A stretch of 64,000 nucleotides of DNA from Microdochium bolleyi (lineage: Eukaryota; Ascomycota; Sordariomycetes; Xylariales; Microdochiaceae). Under the pieces are notes generated by a model. That model did not search any database. It had not been told where the DNA came from and worked only from the letters and a program-made list of their open reading frames with translations. The translations under genes and the position numbers were made by a program. Shown one piece after another: positions 24,463 through 33,811 of the stretch. Within the stretch, counting starts at the first letter, position 1. Every line of letters starts with the position of its first letter. The stretch covers positions 248,001 through 312,000 of the forward strand of contig KQ964256.1 in the NCBI GenBank assembly GCA_001566295.1. Reading direction: 5' to 3'.

Positions 24463-25700
24463 CTAAACGGACGATGTTCCCGAAGAAGGTCCTGAGATGC
24501 CACCTTGACTGACAAACACGACCAGGACGGCCGCATACCTGTGCAAGACAAAAGTACGAAGGTCAGCATGCACTCATACACGGAACTGAGGCTTACAACA
24601 TGCGGTCAGACCGGGGTTACTGAGGCGCAGACGCCTTGGGGTCTAGAGATCTCGAGGACTGTGAAGTTACGGTAAAGCGTCCGTCGAACCTCAGCCTTCA
24701 CCACGAGGAGACTTACGTGGCAGTCGCAACAAAGACCTCGGCACGCTGGGCACTAGTGATGAGTGCTACGCTAGTTGCGAAGCCGGCCGTGAAGATGACG
24801 ATGATGAGGAGCTTTCCCCAGTCCAGTGGGATGAAGTAGAGCGCGAGTATCGGGCCGATCAGGAATATCGCTGCGATGACGACCGTCAAGGCTGTGACTG
24901 TTCTCGCAATTTTGCGCTCTTCGAATCGTCCGATCGTGGGCAGGCCGTTGCCTTTCTCCGCATCATGGGACTGTGATCAGCCACAAACATGGCGATGGTC
25001 AGCCTTCTTTCCCTTATCATGCCTGCTCTGGCCATCAACGTAGTCCGAACTTCGGGCACTGACGGGAACTGCCCAGGCACGACGAAGGTACTTGGACAAG
25101 TAGTCCTGTCTAGTGTGTGCAGACAGGGCCACGAGGTCTATCTCTCGCTGGAGATAGTGATGTTCCAGTGGTCCGTCTTCCGAAGGAGACTGTGCAAACA
25201 TCTGCTTCAGTGCTTCGAGAACTCTTCGCCCGGGCTGGCGTAGTGTCGACATGTTACGCTCGAGTAGCAGCGCCTCATCTAATGGTGGACATGTTTCAGT
25301 AAGTGCCCGAGCACCTTCGTGTTCTGTATCTCCATAAGCTGCTCACGGTACTCTTTGATCTTTCGTCTAAGTTTTGATGCGTTCTTCTTCGCCTGACTCG
25401 CGGAAGGGTTCACTGTGAGATCCTGATTTGTGCTTAGCTAGCAATCCCAGCCCGGAATAGTCCCCCTGAAGTCTGCACACTTACCTGCTCGATTTGGAAT
25501 TCAAGCTCGGTCATTTCCTCCTGCAAGTTGAGTAAATTGAGAGCGGAGAGTTTCGGGAACCTGCGGAAGACAAAGGTTTCGCGGTCCTGGTCTGAAGCGA
25601 TGTGCGCTGCCCATATGTGGTGCTTCCACGGCGCCGAGTTTGAGAGGTCTCGTGTTGACGCTGCAGGCCTCATCGAGGCCGGCATGGTCAAGGAGGACAT
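24463..25700 (-). CDS. DUF6594-family membrane protein
   Basis: Five exons (25700-25485, 25422-25347, 25278-25064, 24970-24717, 24538-24463) keep frame and give 278 residues. The exon 3/4 junction (donor GTCAGT at 25063) is the least certain. The order matches fungal DUF6594 proteins: an N-terminal segment ending FVFRRFPKLSALNLLNLQ, a helical Glu-rich coiled region, the IKEYHEALL motif created by splicing exons 2 and 3, then three C-terminal membrane helices (ALTVVIAAIFLIGPILALYF, LLIIVIFTAGFATSVALIT, ATYAAVLVVFVS). The last helix is formed across the final intron and gives the family-typical ATAxYAAVLVVFV. The function of the family is unknown. The start is the first ATG after an in-frame stop. 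Its 3' end lies 253 bp from the convergent pyrophosphatase gene. Confidence 0.85.
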
Positions 25701-26546
25701 GGCAGACGTTTCTTACACGAAGTTCGGAAACACGACGGAAATGACCTGCGGCCACTGCACGAGGATATGTTGTAGAGAACAAGGTCAAGGACAGGAGCAG
25801 GCTCTTGACTGGTGCCTTAAACATGCTTCAGTCCGTGTTCAGTACCAAGCTCATGCAAAGGCTACGTCCTGCGAAGGTGGCCCCTGCATGCCAATTGCGG
25901 CCAACAGGCAGCCTGCCCAGTAGGACTTGCTTTTCGCAGTGTGATGTGGGTGCAGAGACATTGTCAACGTGCGTGACGAATCACCTTGTCCAGTAGGCAT
26001 ATTCCAAGCCGAGCACGAATGCAAGCCACGACCATATCGGCGGCGAGGCTCTGTCCCGTGCCACAGCAGCAGCTCCTGAGCATGGCGTTGCCCCACATGC
26101 TGGCCGTCGTGGTCGTGCGGAGCCTCCGTCCCATTGCTGTCACCAATCGACCAGGATCGCTGCCTCCCTGTCACTGTCAGGGCTCCTGTGGGCCCGTTCC
26201 GGGCCCTTTCCCAGCTTTGCTCAGCCCCCCTCCCTCAAGTGGGTAAGCCACGGCCGTGATACCTTCACCAATGTTGCTTGGTCTCTGCACTTGTCTGCTT
26301 GTTATATATATACTGTCAGCTGCAAGTGATCAACGCTCTGTCGGTTTTTTCTTTCCAGACGTTAAGTTAACTTTTGTTCATTTCGACTGCACGATCACAA
26401 ATGCTTCGATCTGCGCCGTACCTCCACCAACTCTGCCTTTCCTCCCTTATCCTCTGGCGGGTGCTAGCACATCTTCGCAGCTAAGGATACCATAGCTTCG
26501 TTCCCTTCGCCAGATTAGGACCTTGCTCATCCTAGTGAGCGACACG
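25701..26546. other. Divergent intergenic region
   Basis: This 846-bp stretch separates the minus-strand DUF6594 gene from the plus-strand retropepsin-like gene. No coding sequence is recognised. A TATATATATA run near 26302-26311 and a pyrimidine-rich stretch toward 26520 are compatible with a promoter for the downstream gene. Confidence 0.45.
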
Positions 26547-27806
26547 ATGTACACTCACAGCAATGCCAACCAGCCATGGCCATCGGTAGTATCGCGGCAG
26601 TCTTTTCGTGCTCTCGACCCGTCACGAACGCGAATAGACCGCTGTCATCGTGGTGTAGTGGTTCGCAGCAATTCTCAACCCGGTTCGGGGCTTTCGACAA
26701 GGATGAGCTCCAGGTCTGTTGTCAACTGCCGCCACATCAAAACTGGTGGATTCAACGGAAACTTCTCAATCCTCTCCACTCGACATGTTGCTGCGCCTCA
26801 GATCTGCCAAGCCCAGCCGAGGACCGAGTCCATCGGCACACCACAGCAAAGACAGCACCATGCAGAGTTGCACATCGACTGCTTCCTCGACGGCAGTCCA
26901 CTTGTGGCATTTGCAGACACTGGAGCGAACTTCAATGCGATATCTCCAGATGAGGTAATCCGGAGAGGCCTTTCAGCTGTGCCAGGTTGTCACGGTAGAT
27001 CATTCAGCCTGCCCAATGGGGAGGCTCGTCGGGCCCTGGGCTCAGTCAATGTCGATCTTGGCTTCCGTGGAGACGACAACAAGCACAACATCCAGTGTGA
27101 AATTGTGGCCAATCTTGCCCATCCCCTAGTTTTATCATTTCCTACTCTCGTGTCCACGGGATCTCTACAACATCACAAGAAGCGCCTCCGAAGAGTCCTC
27201 GTTCCAAGCTTGCAGCACCCGCCGCTCCGGTTCCTCGAGGCCGCACACCAATCCACGAACCGCGTCCGCGGCTTTGTGGGTGGAGCCCCCATCTTGGCAG
27301 TGCCCGATACAGGGTCATCCCTGATGTGCATGTCGGAGCATTTTGTTCGAGAATCATTGCCGGACATCAGAATCGACCCGGCTCGACGCCAAGCAGTCCG
27401 CTTTGCTGACGGTTCCTCGACAACAACCCTGGGTACAGTTCGGGCAGCGTGGCAATTCGACCCCAATAATACACCCATTGACTGCGCCTGGCACGTCATC
27501 ACTGGCTTACAAGCACAGGCAATCCTGAGTCTGGACTTTGTCCAGGAACACGAAATCTTCAGCAACCACACATCAAGTCTCGTCTCCAAGGACGCTGATG
27601 CTGCATCGTTGCTGGAGCGGTCCTCCACATCCACCAGAGGACGAGAATTGTTCGGTATCGCCCCGCTTCCCCAGGGGCCCACGAAGCCACGCCTGGCAAA
27701 GAGATGCTGTGATGCCTGTAAGTGCGTGACAGGTGAATGCTTGGCTCACATACTCCTGACATTCTTGCCCAATATTGTAGCGCCTCCCTTTGTATCTTGG
27801 ACGTAG
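26547..27806 (+). CDS. Double retropepsin-like aspartic protease domain protein
   Basis: Exon 1 is 26547-27717 and exon 2 is 27781-27806, with a 63-bp intron (GTAAGT donor, CTGAC branch, TAG acceptor); the product has 398 residues. Two retropepsin-like units lie in one chain. The first has ADTGANFNAIS with D124-T125-G126. The second has PDTGSSLMCMS with D254-T255-G256, 130 residues later. Each motif is followed by a strand-rich segment, and the second unit ends in AILSLDFVQEHEI, like the ILGxDFL motif of retroviral-type proteases. Retropepsins normally work as homodimers, each chain giving one Asp. Here one chain could supply both, as in pepsin. No signal peptide, reverse transcriptase or integrase is present, so this is more likely a host gene than an active retroelement. 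Substrate unknown. The first 110 residues are low in order. Confidence 0.82.
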   Translation: MYTHSNANQPWPSVVSRQSFRALDPSRTRIDRCHRGVVVRSNSQPGSGLSTRMSSRSVVNCRHIKTGGFNGNFSILSTRHVAAPQICQAQPRTESIGTPQQRQHHAELHIDCFLDGSPLVAFADTGANFNAISPDEVIRRGLSAVPGCHGRSFSLPNGEARRALGSVNVDLGFRGDDNKHNIQCEIVANLAHPLVLSFPTLVSTGSLQHHKKRLRRVLVPSLQHPPLRFLEAAHQSTNRVRGFVGGAPILAVPDTGSSLMCMSEHFVRESLPDIRIDPARRQAVRFADGSSTTTLGTVRAAWQFDPNNTPIDCAWHVITGLQAQAILSLDFVQEHEIFSNHTSSLVSKDADAASLLERSSTSTRGRELFGIAPLPQGPTKPRLAKRCCDACKCVTGECLAHILLTFLPNIVAPPFVSWT

Positions 27807-28437
27807 CTGACCATAAAACTAGTGTTACGCATGGCTAGAAGCCACAGCCAGCTTATTTGCAGTAGGAACCTTTGGCGGTCGAGCAATGGTTCTCGAAACC
27901 CCAACAGAAGGGGCAGGGGCATTTGACTACGTGAGAGTCAATAGAACGACTCAAAACGACCGCATCGTCTCTTATTTCTTTGCAAGCGTGCTTATTATTT
28001 CTCATAACGTTGTATCCCCCGTCTCCCATGGGGAAAGCTAGGGGTTCGGGGCACGCCCCAGAAGATGACTTGTGTTCATAATCCATACTGAGTTCTTGAT
28101 TTTCCCGCTTTTGCGAGGCGTTCAGAGACTTGACAGCAATGAAAAGAAAAGTACAGTCGCTTTCAATTAGAGAGGAAGGGTTCAGAGAGTTCACATGGTC
28201 ACGGTTGGGCTTGGGATAGATCGAAGTGACAGAGTAACACGGTCAAATCACCATAACATGGTTAACGTTTGTGTCCCACTTCGACAAACAGCTTCATTCT
28301 TCAACGCCAGGGTATCTGCCAAATCACCATTTTGGGGCGACCCGCTCAAGCACCACGCCACAACGCCTTTCGGACCATCAACCTCAACTCCAGCAATCAA
28401 CGCCGATATCCATGCTCACACCCGTGCCAATGACAAC
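27807..28437. other. Convergent intergenic region
   Basis: This 631-bp stretch holds the 3' ends of the retropepsin-like gene and the minus-strand carbonic anhydrase gene. It is A/T-richer than the flanking coding sequence. No gene is recognised. Confidence 0.5.
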
Positions 28438-29079
28438 TTACACGACCTGCCTCACCTTGCCACTCTCAACCTCATACACCCAGCCGCTGACCACAACCTC
28501 ATTCGCAATCACCTTGCTCTCTCTCAGGAATTGCACATCCCGTTTGACCGCCTCCTCCAGGTCCTGGAACGGCAGGAAATCCAACCCCTCCACCTCCCTC
28601 GCCGCCTCCCCGCCCAGGTTCTTCTCCACCAGCGCGTGCGCGACGTCGTTCGTGAACGTCAGCATCCCGCAGCCCGTGTGCTTGATCAGCACGACCTCGT
28701 GCGTGCCGAGCAGCTGTTGCGAAATCACAATCGAGCGCAGGGCGTCGGCCGCGCTGGCGCCCGCGTTGCGGATCACGTGCGCGTCGCCCAGGGAGATGCC
28801 TAGGGCGGCGGCTGGGTCGATGCGCGCGTCCATGCAAGTCACTGTGAGGTGGGTTGGTTCTAGGTTTCGGGACGGGAGATTCGCTCTGTTCTTGCAATAT
28901 TCAGAGCGGACTGGGGAATTTGTGTGAAAGGAAGGGGAACGAAGGGTGTGGGATGACTTACGGACGAGGTACTTCTTGCCCGGGGGGAGAGGGAGATGGC
29001 CCTTGTCAAAGGCACTCGCGTACTCGGCATTGGCCTTTTTGAGATTGTCCTGGATGGCAGACATGTTGAAGCTTTGCAT
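28438..29079 (-). CDS. Beta-carbonic anhydrase (small fungal type)
   Basis: Exon 1 is 29079-28962 and exon 2 is 28841-28438, with a 120-bp intron; 173 residues (168 if the second Met at 29064 is used). Beta-carbonic anhydrases interconvert CO2 and bicarbonate with a zinc ion. Splicing creates the motif LVLTCMDARID, which carries zinc ligand C42 and the D44-R46 dyad. The other ligands H94 and C97 lie in KHTGCGM. RNAGASAADALRS and the C-terminal VVSGWVYEVESGK are also typical. The short length and lack of a targeting sequence place it with the small cytosolic fungal enzymes. The lysine-rich start (NLKKANAEYASAFDKG) resembles fungal homologues. Confidence 0.94.
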   Translation of the reverse strand: MQSFNMSAIQDNLKKANAEYASAFDKGHLPLPPGKKYLVRKSSHTLRSPSFHTNSPVRSEYCKNRANLPSRNLEPTHLTVTCMDARIDPAAALGISLGDAHVIRNAGASAADALRSIVISQQLLGTHEVVLIKHTGCGMLTFTNDVAHALVEKNLGGEAAREVEGLDFLPFQDLEEAVKRDVQFLRESKVIANEVVVSGWVYEVESGKVRQVV

Positions 29080-29805
29080 CGGGGCACAATGGTGAAGATT
29101 TCGGTTTCGTTCCTCTGCTGGAAGATGGGGGGAAGCAGGACAGAAGTAGAGGTAGTATCGCGATGAGGGTGCAGCCGATGACCTTCAGCCGCTCCACGGT
29201 GCGCCACCACACCTTATAATGGCGTGCTTCGATCGAATCCCACGACTGATCTGCAGGCTGGAGAGGCGACCCGGACCAGCGGTAATCAGGGTTGCCAATA
29301 GCGTCTGTGGTGATATTGCATCAACCCCGCGTTGCAGTCCGTCTTGACTGCGGTCGAGTGGTTCTGCCAAGCCTTGGAATCCCCCACGTTCCGGACTTGG
29401 TGAGTTGGCGGCGGCATCCCGCTGCCGATGGTCGCTGGGTTTGACACGAAAACTGGGTCAATTAAAGATGATATGGGCCGCAAAGGAGACGAGGGGCTCG
29501 CCTTTGTGATCCGTCTGCATTTGCTGTACCTCGTGTTCCGTGGAGTGTTGGATTAAGATGTGGTCGTGTTGCTCACTACCGCTCGAACCCAGCCCCCGAA
29601 AAGGGCAAAAACACCACCAACTATCACTGCAACCCCAGCACACCCTGTTGAAGATGACTCACTATGAGCCAGACGGCAGCCGTCATAAGGATCTCACTTC
29701 GCCAGTCACTTAGCAATCGTGTCGCGTATTCTTCCTGATTAGCCTGATGCCTCTCAAGAGTTCGCGCATTCTAAGTAACCTGCATTGAGCGAGACGAGCA
29801 GCATC
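29080..29805. other. Divergent intergenic region
   Basis: This 726-bp stretch lies between the carbonic anhydrase start (minus strand) and the F-box gene start (plus strand). It presumably carries both promoters. No coding sequence is recognised. Confidence 0.5.
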
Positions 29806-31056
29806 ATGAGCAAGAAGAAGCAGACTTCGCGACGAACCACCCAGGGGGCCGAGCAGCCGCAGACTGTCTCTGATGCGCACAACACTGGTCAACAGAAGCC
29901 CTCAGAGCAATCCTGTCTCCAGATTGCCTCGCAAGCCGCCAACGCAGCCATTCTTCTCCCGGAGATCTTCGAGGCCATCCTCCTGCAGCTCGACCAGGCC
30001 ACACTGCTGACCACTGTACAGCGTGTGTGCAGAGCATGGCACCGATTCATGGCCTCATCTACACAGGTCCAGCGGTACTTGTTCTTCGAGCCGGACCCGC
30101 GGACGACCCAGCAGGCACTGCAGAACCCTCTGCTGCATCAACTCCTTGGCCCGGATCTCTTCTTCAACATGCCACATATCCTGGCCCCGATCCCTCAGGG
30201 CCAGACTTCGAAGCGGCCACCCGATCCAGTCGTGCGAATCTCGCGCTATGCGCCGCAGAACATCCTCAAGATGCAGCTGCCCATGACCAAGATGGGCCCG
30301 GACCGGCGGCTGCACGCGGCGTTCGTCCGCAAGGGCGCGAGCTGGCGCAGGATGCTACCGAGTCAGCCGGCTGGGTCGACCAGGGAGCTGCTGCACTTTG
30401 TCGGGCACGAGTACTACGACCACCGGTTCAGGCCCAGCGCTCATGGGACTTCGAAGTTTTTTGACCGAAGGGCGTGGGCGCTGAGCTTCCGACACCGACT
30501 GCGGCCGACACGTGCTGCCGAGCAGGAGCTTGATGGAAGGTTGATGGGGACAAATGTAGGAGAAGGAGAGGTCGGGGACACAAGCCTGCGGATGGGCGAG
30601 CTCTATGACGCCATGTACTACATCCTCTGGGGCAGCGATATCTCCATGGGTCACATCAACCAGGCGTGTGCAGTGATGCTGAGCGACGAGGTGATGCGGG
30701 TCATGAGGGGGGTTGGACAGCAACTTTGGGAGGAGCAGCAGGCGCCTTCTCCATCGCAGCCAGGGCTGGCTGCCGATGCCACCGTCACCGACATTGCCCC
30801 CACTCACCAGTGGGCGATCTTCAGCTCTCTCGAATATGGACGCACTGAGCCCGGATTCATCCCCGAGAAGGAGCGGGACGCCGCGATGACGCGGTCCACG
30901 AGCATATCCGCGATTCCACACGAGTGGGCGCGGCATCGTTGCGCAAGGCTGCAGCGCGAGAGGAGGAGCTGTGAGTGGATTTTTGAGAGCGAGGGGTACG
31001 ACGAGGAGAGGACAAAGAGGTTTTTGAGGTTACAAAGTGAGCGAGACAGTCTGTGA
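29806..31056 (+). CDS. F-box domain protein
   Basis: A single uninterrupted frame of 416 residues. Residues about 50-90 fit a fungal F-box: LLPEIFEAILLQLDQATLLT, then VQRVCRAWHRFM and the tail VQRYLFFEPD, which is very common in fungal F-box proteins. F-box proteins dock substrates to SCF ubiquitin ligases through Skp1. The rest (SKRPPDPVVRISRYA, GASWRRMLPSQP, MGELYDAMYYILWGS) resembles the uncharacterised C-terminal region of fungal F-box proteins, where WRRMLxxQPP is a recurring segment. The start is the first ATG in frame (MSKKKQTSRR), giving a basic, disordered N-terminus. The substrate is unknown. The gene is convergent with the next one, with 259 bp between their stops. Confidence 0.85.
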   Translation: MSKKKQTSRRTTQGAEQPQTVSDAHNTGQQKPSEQSCLQIASQAANAAILLPEIFEAILLQLDQATLLTTVQRVCRAWHRFMASSTQVQRYLFFEPDPRTTQQALQNPLLHQLLGPDLFFNMPHILAPIPQGQTSKRPPDPVVRISRYAPQNILKMQLPMTKMGPDRRLHAAFVRKGASWRRMLPSQPAGSTRELLHFVGHEYYDHRFRPSAHGTSKFFDRRAWALSFRHRLRPTRAAEQELDGRLMGTNVGEGEVGDTSLRMGELYDAMYYILWGSDISMGHINQACAVMLSDEVMRVMRGVGQQLWEEQQAPSPSQPGLAADATVTDIAPTHQWAIFSSLEYGRTEPGFIPEKERDAAMTRSTSISAIPHEWARHRCARLQRERRSCEWIFESEGYDEERTKRFLRLQSERDSL

Positions 31057-31315
31057 ATGACCTAGCGTAAGCATATTCAACAAGATACTGCCATCTCTTC
31101 ATGATCTGGAAGCGTTGGTAGCTATCACAGGTGTATCTGCCATCGCTCATTCTCATAATGCTTCGCAATGGTAGCTCTAATTTACCCCTTGGCCTTCGAG
31201 TCCGGAAAGGCATGGCCACCCATGTGAGGTCGATCGATATTGCCATGATCGATCCAGACCTCAGTTTCGCTTCGATCGTTCTATCATGGAGCAAATCCAC
31301 CGGAAGTTCACCTCA

Positions 31316-33199
31316 TCACAGCGATTTGCATCGCGTGGTCAGCGTGTCCAGTAACCATCGTCCAGGACGACTGTCGCCAGCGGTCGAGACAGCTCTGCCT
31401 TCAATGGGACTGTCGTCGTCATCGCGCAGGTTGTCAATCCACTCATGTTCCCGGATGGCTCTTTCAGCTACAGGAAACCCATCTTGCTCCCGGAGCCAGG
31501 TGAATATGTTCCTAGTCACCATTTGTGACGCGTCGTCGTCTTCATACTCCATGTCTTCGAAATTGACAGTGTGCGCATCCCTCTGTTGCAAAGGCTCCTT
31601 CGTCTTGTATCGAGCGGCGGGACGAGATAGCCCTTCAAACCCCTGCCAGACTTTCTTCCCGCCTTCGCAATGCCATGACATTCCTTGATACTCAAGGTGA
31701 TGGATTTGGCCGCAGCTGATGTGTTGCCGGACATCGAGGTCCAGGTCAGCCACTGCAACCGACCCGAATGGGCCAAATGGAAAGAGTGGCACGCTGGTAT
31801 GGTCCGGCTGGTGGCACAAGTACATGAGTCTGCCCTCGTCGGCTCGTTGGATCTCGCGGGTACCTGGAGCGAAGGCGGGCACAGGTTCCTGGATGAAGGA
31901 CACGTGACTCCCAAACCAAGCCGCCACGCCAAGGTCGAGCTTCCACCAGCCGGATCTCCCAGCTTGGAGACAACCGACGTGGAGGCCCGTGGCGAACGCG
32001 CCCACCCACAGCCAACCAAGGCTTGGATCTCGGTTGATGATGGCCCGCAGAAGGAGGATTGTATTTGCGGTCTGTCTCTTGGAGTCGAGGAAAGCAAAGC
32101 ATCCCTGAAGCCATGCGCCACAGATGTTGCATTCGACATCGGGCTCGAAGAAGACGCTACTGAGGAGAGACTTGATTCCTTGTGGGTTGCAACCAATCGT
32201 AATCATAGCATCGATTTGGCGGACTAAGGGAGTGGCTTGATCAGGAAAGTCTCGGGTGATGCTGCCTTCGACACATATGGACTGATTGCCAATGAAGCGA
32301 GGGACTGGTAAGCCGATTCTTCTGTTGTCCGCTTTAGCTACTGGGATGAATGAAGCCGTAGTAAGTGCTCCCTGGCTGAGAGACTGGGGAAGTCCATGAA
32401 GACGGCAGTAGCAACGAATGTACGTGATCGCCTCGTCGAAGGAGGCAGATCTTCGGTTGGCCGATTGCCCTCCGGGTTTTATGCTTCGAGAGATAACGAA
32501 GCCCAGTCCCGGTTCGATCTGTGTACTCCACGGAGAATAGAGAAGCATTCCCTTGTTGTTAGGAATCGTTGACGTCCAACCGTACCCCTGGGACAACACA
32601 GCCGCCCACCACTGAGCTGCATCGTGGCTTACAGTACCGATATTGACTATGATAGTCTCGCTGGTGTTTTGTTCTACTGAAGGGTGATCATTTTGTTCAC
32701 TGAGAGGCGCCTGGCAGTCTGTGTAGATTGGCTGCTGGGCACCTGGGATCGTTTCCGCCCAACGAGCTGAGAGAGCGTAGGCCCATGCAAGTGTCAAAAC
32801 AGGAACATGGCCACTCGATTTTCCAAACATTGCAGCAAAGCGCACAGAAAGGTCCACGTCCGGCGTGATGACGATGCTTGTGAGGTTCTGCTGAGCCACA
32901 ATCAAGTTGACCTCATGTTCGAAAGAGGGGAGACCGCAGTTACGAGGTGCTGTGGTCCATTTCGTCGCCCCTGTCGCAGTGGCAACGTTGACGAAATTCC
33001 TGTTGATGGCCAGATTTAGGGGCAGACGAGACAGATCTGGCAGGGCCTGCTGGCGTGCGAGGAACATGTTTGGGTCGCTGTCGTTGTCGGTTGTGGCCTG
33101 GTCCCACAAGGCTGCCCAGGTCTGGTAGCCTCTCTCGTACATGGCCTTGAACGAAGCCTGGCTGGGACGCACAGAGTCCTCCATGGTAGATGACGGCAT
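31316..33199 (-). CDS. Conserved fungal protein of unknown function, 627 residues
   Basis: A single open frame of 627 residues (622 if the second Met is used) with normal amino-acid composition. No family is recognised with confidence. The central part contains the segments WWAAVLSQGYGW, LYSPWS and FEEAITYIR-like FDEAITYIRCYCRLH; the latter half has tryptophan-glycine-rich stretches (LGWLWVGAFATGLH, GWWKLDLGVAAWFGSH). A CNICGAW motif lies near residue 370. No signal peptide or clear membrane helix is seen. The C-terminus is acidic (DDDDSPIEGR) and ends RWLLDTLTTR. The length of the uninterrupted frame, with no long competing frame, argues that the gene is real. No function is proposed. Confidence 0.75.
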   Translation of the reverse strand: MPSSTMEDSVRPSQASFKAMYERGYQTWAALWDQATTDNDSDPNMFLARQQALPDLSRLPLNLAINRNFVNVATATGATKWTTAPRNCGLPSFEHEVNLIVAQQNLTSIVITPDVDLSVRFAAMFGKSSGHVPVLTLAWAYALSARWAETIPGAQQPIYTDCQAPLSEQNDHPSVEQNTSETIIVNIGTVSHDAAQWWAAVLSQGYGWTSTIPNNKGMLLYSPWSTQIEPGLGFVISRSIKPGGQSANRRSASFDEAITYIRCYCRLHGLPQSLSQGALTTASFIPVAKADNRRIGLPVPRFIGNQSICVEGSITRDFPDQATPLVRQIDAMITIGCNPQGIKSLLSSVFFEPDVECNICGAWLQGCFAFLDSKRQTANTILLLRAIINRDPSLGWLWVGAFATGLHVGCLQAGRSGWWKLDLGVAAWFGSHVSFIQEPVPAFAPGTREIQRADEGRLMYLCHQPDHTSVPLFPFGPFGSVAVADLDLDVRQHISCGQIHHLEYQGMSWHCEGGKKVWQGFEGLSRPAARYKTKEPLQQRDAHTVNFEDMEYEDDDASQMVTRNIFTWLREQDGFPVAERAIREHEWIDNLRDDDDSPIEGRAVSTAGDSRPGRWLLDTLTTRCKSL

Positions 33200-33811
33200 T
33201 CGAATGCCTGGCTTCTTCCTGAATGCACGTGCTACGAGGGGGTGATTCGGTTGGGTTGCTGATCAGTGTGTAGGGGTTCGGCACCTTACAAGTGCAGTCG
33301 CAGGGGCGTGAGTTGGTGGGGCAGACACCTGAACGACTTCATCATCTGCGCCTTGTCTCTGCCTAATGCGGAGGAGCTCATCGTTCACTTGGCGAGTATG
33401 ATACTCTCACCTCGCTGGTAGCACCATCCTCTATACTTTGAGGAACAGGGTGCTTACACGTCTCGGTCAATATTTCTCTTCTTCTTGACCTTCGGACCTC
33501 TTCATATGTTTATAGCGAGGGGGTTTACTTCGGGAGGACCTGTAGCTTGACGGCAAGTGACCAATTTGTTGTACTTTATGTTGCGCTATTCAGGCGACAC
33601 TACAAACCTTATTATAAGTACAGCTGGTATCACACAAACCGCACGGCTGACATCGCGGCGTACATTTGATTGCTTAACCTCAAAACAAAAAAATCCTCTA
33701 TCTACGAGTTTGAGGCTGCAGAAGCAGAAAGTATTCTAATTAACATGATGAGATTGGGAACCCACGGAAAACCAATCCTATGAAAGTGGTCTGGTACACG
33801 TATGAGTCCTA
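33200..33811. other. Intergenic region
   Basis: This 612-bp stretch lies between the start of the 627-residue gene and the 3' end of the Cys-repeat gene, both on the minus strand. The portion near 33550-33740 is A/T-rich. It should hold the terminator of the Cys-repeat gene and the promoter of the 627-residue gene. No gene is recognised. Confidence 0.5.

Noticed and set aside
26648..26700. tRNA-like A box (TGGTGTAGTGGTT) followed by a B-box-like GGTTCGGGGC
   Set aside because: It lies inside the retropepsin-like coding frame and does not fold into an acceptor or anticodon stem; interesting only as a resemblance to tRNA-Glu.
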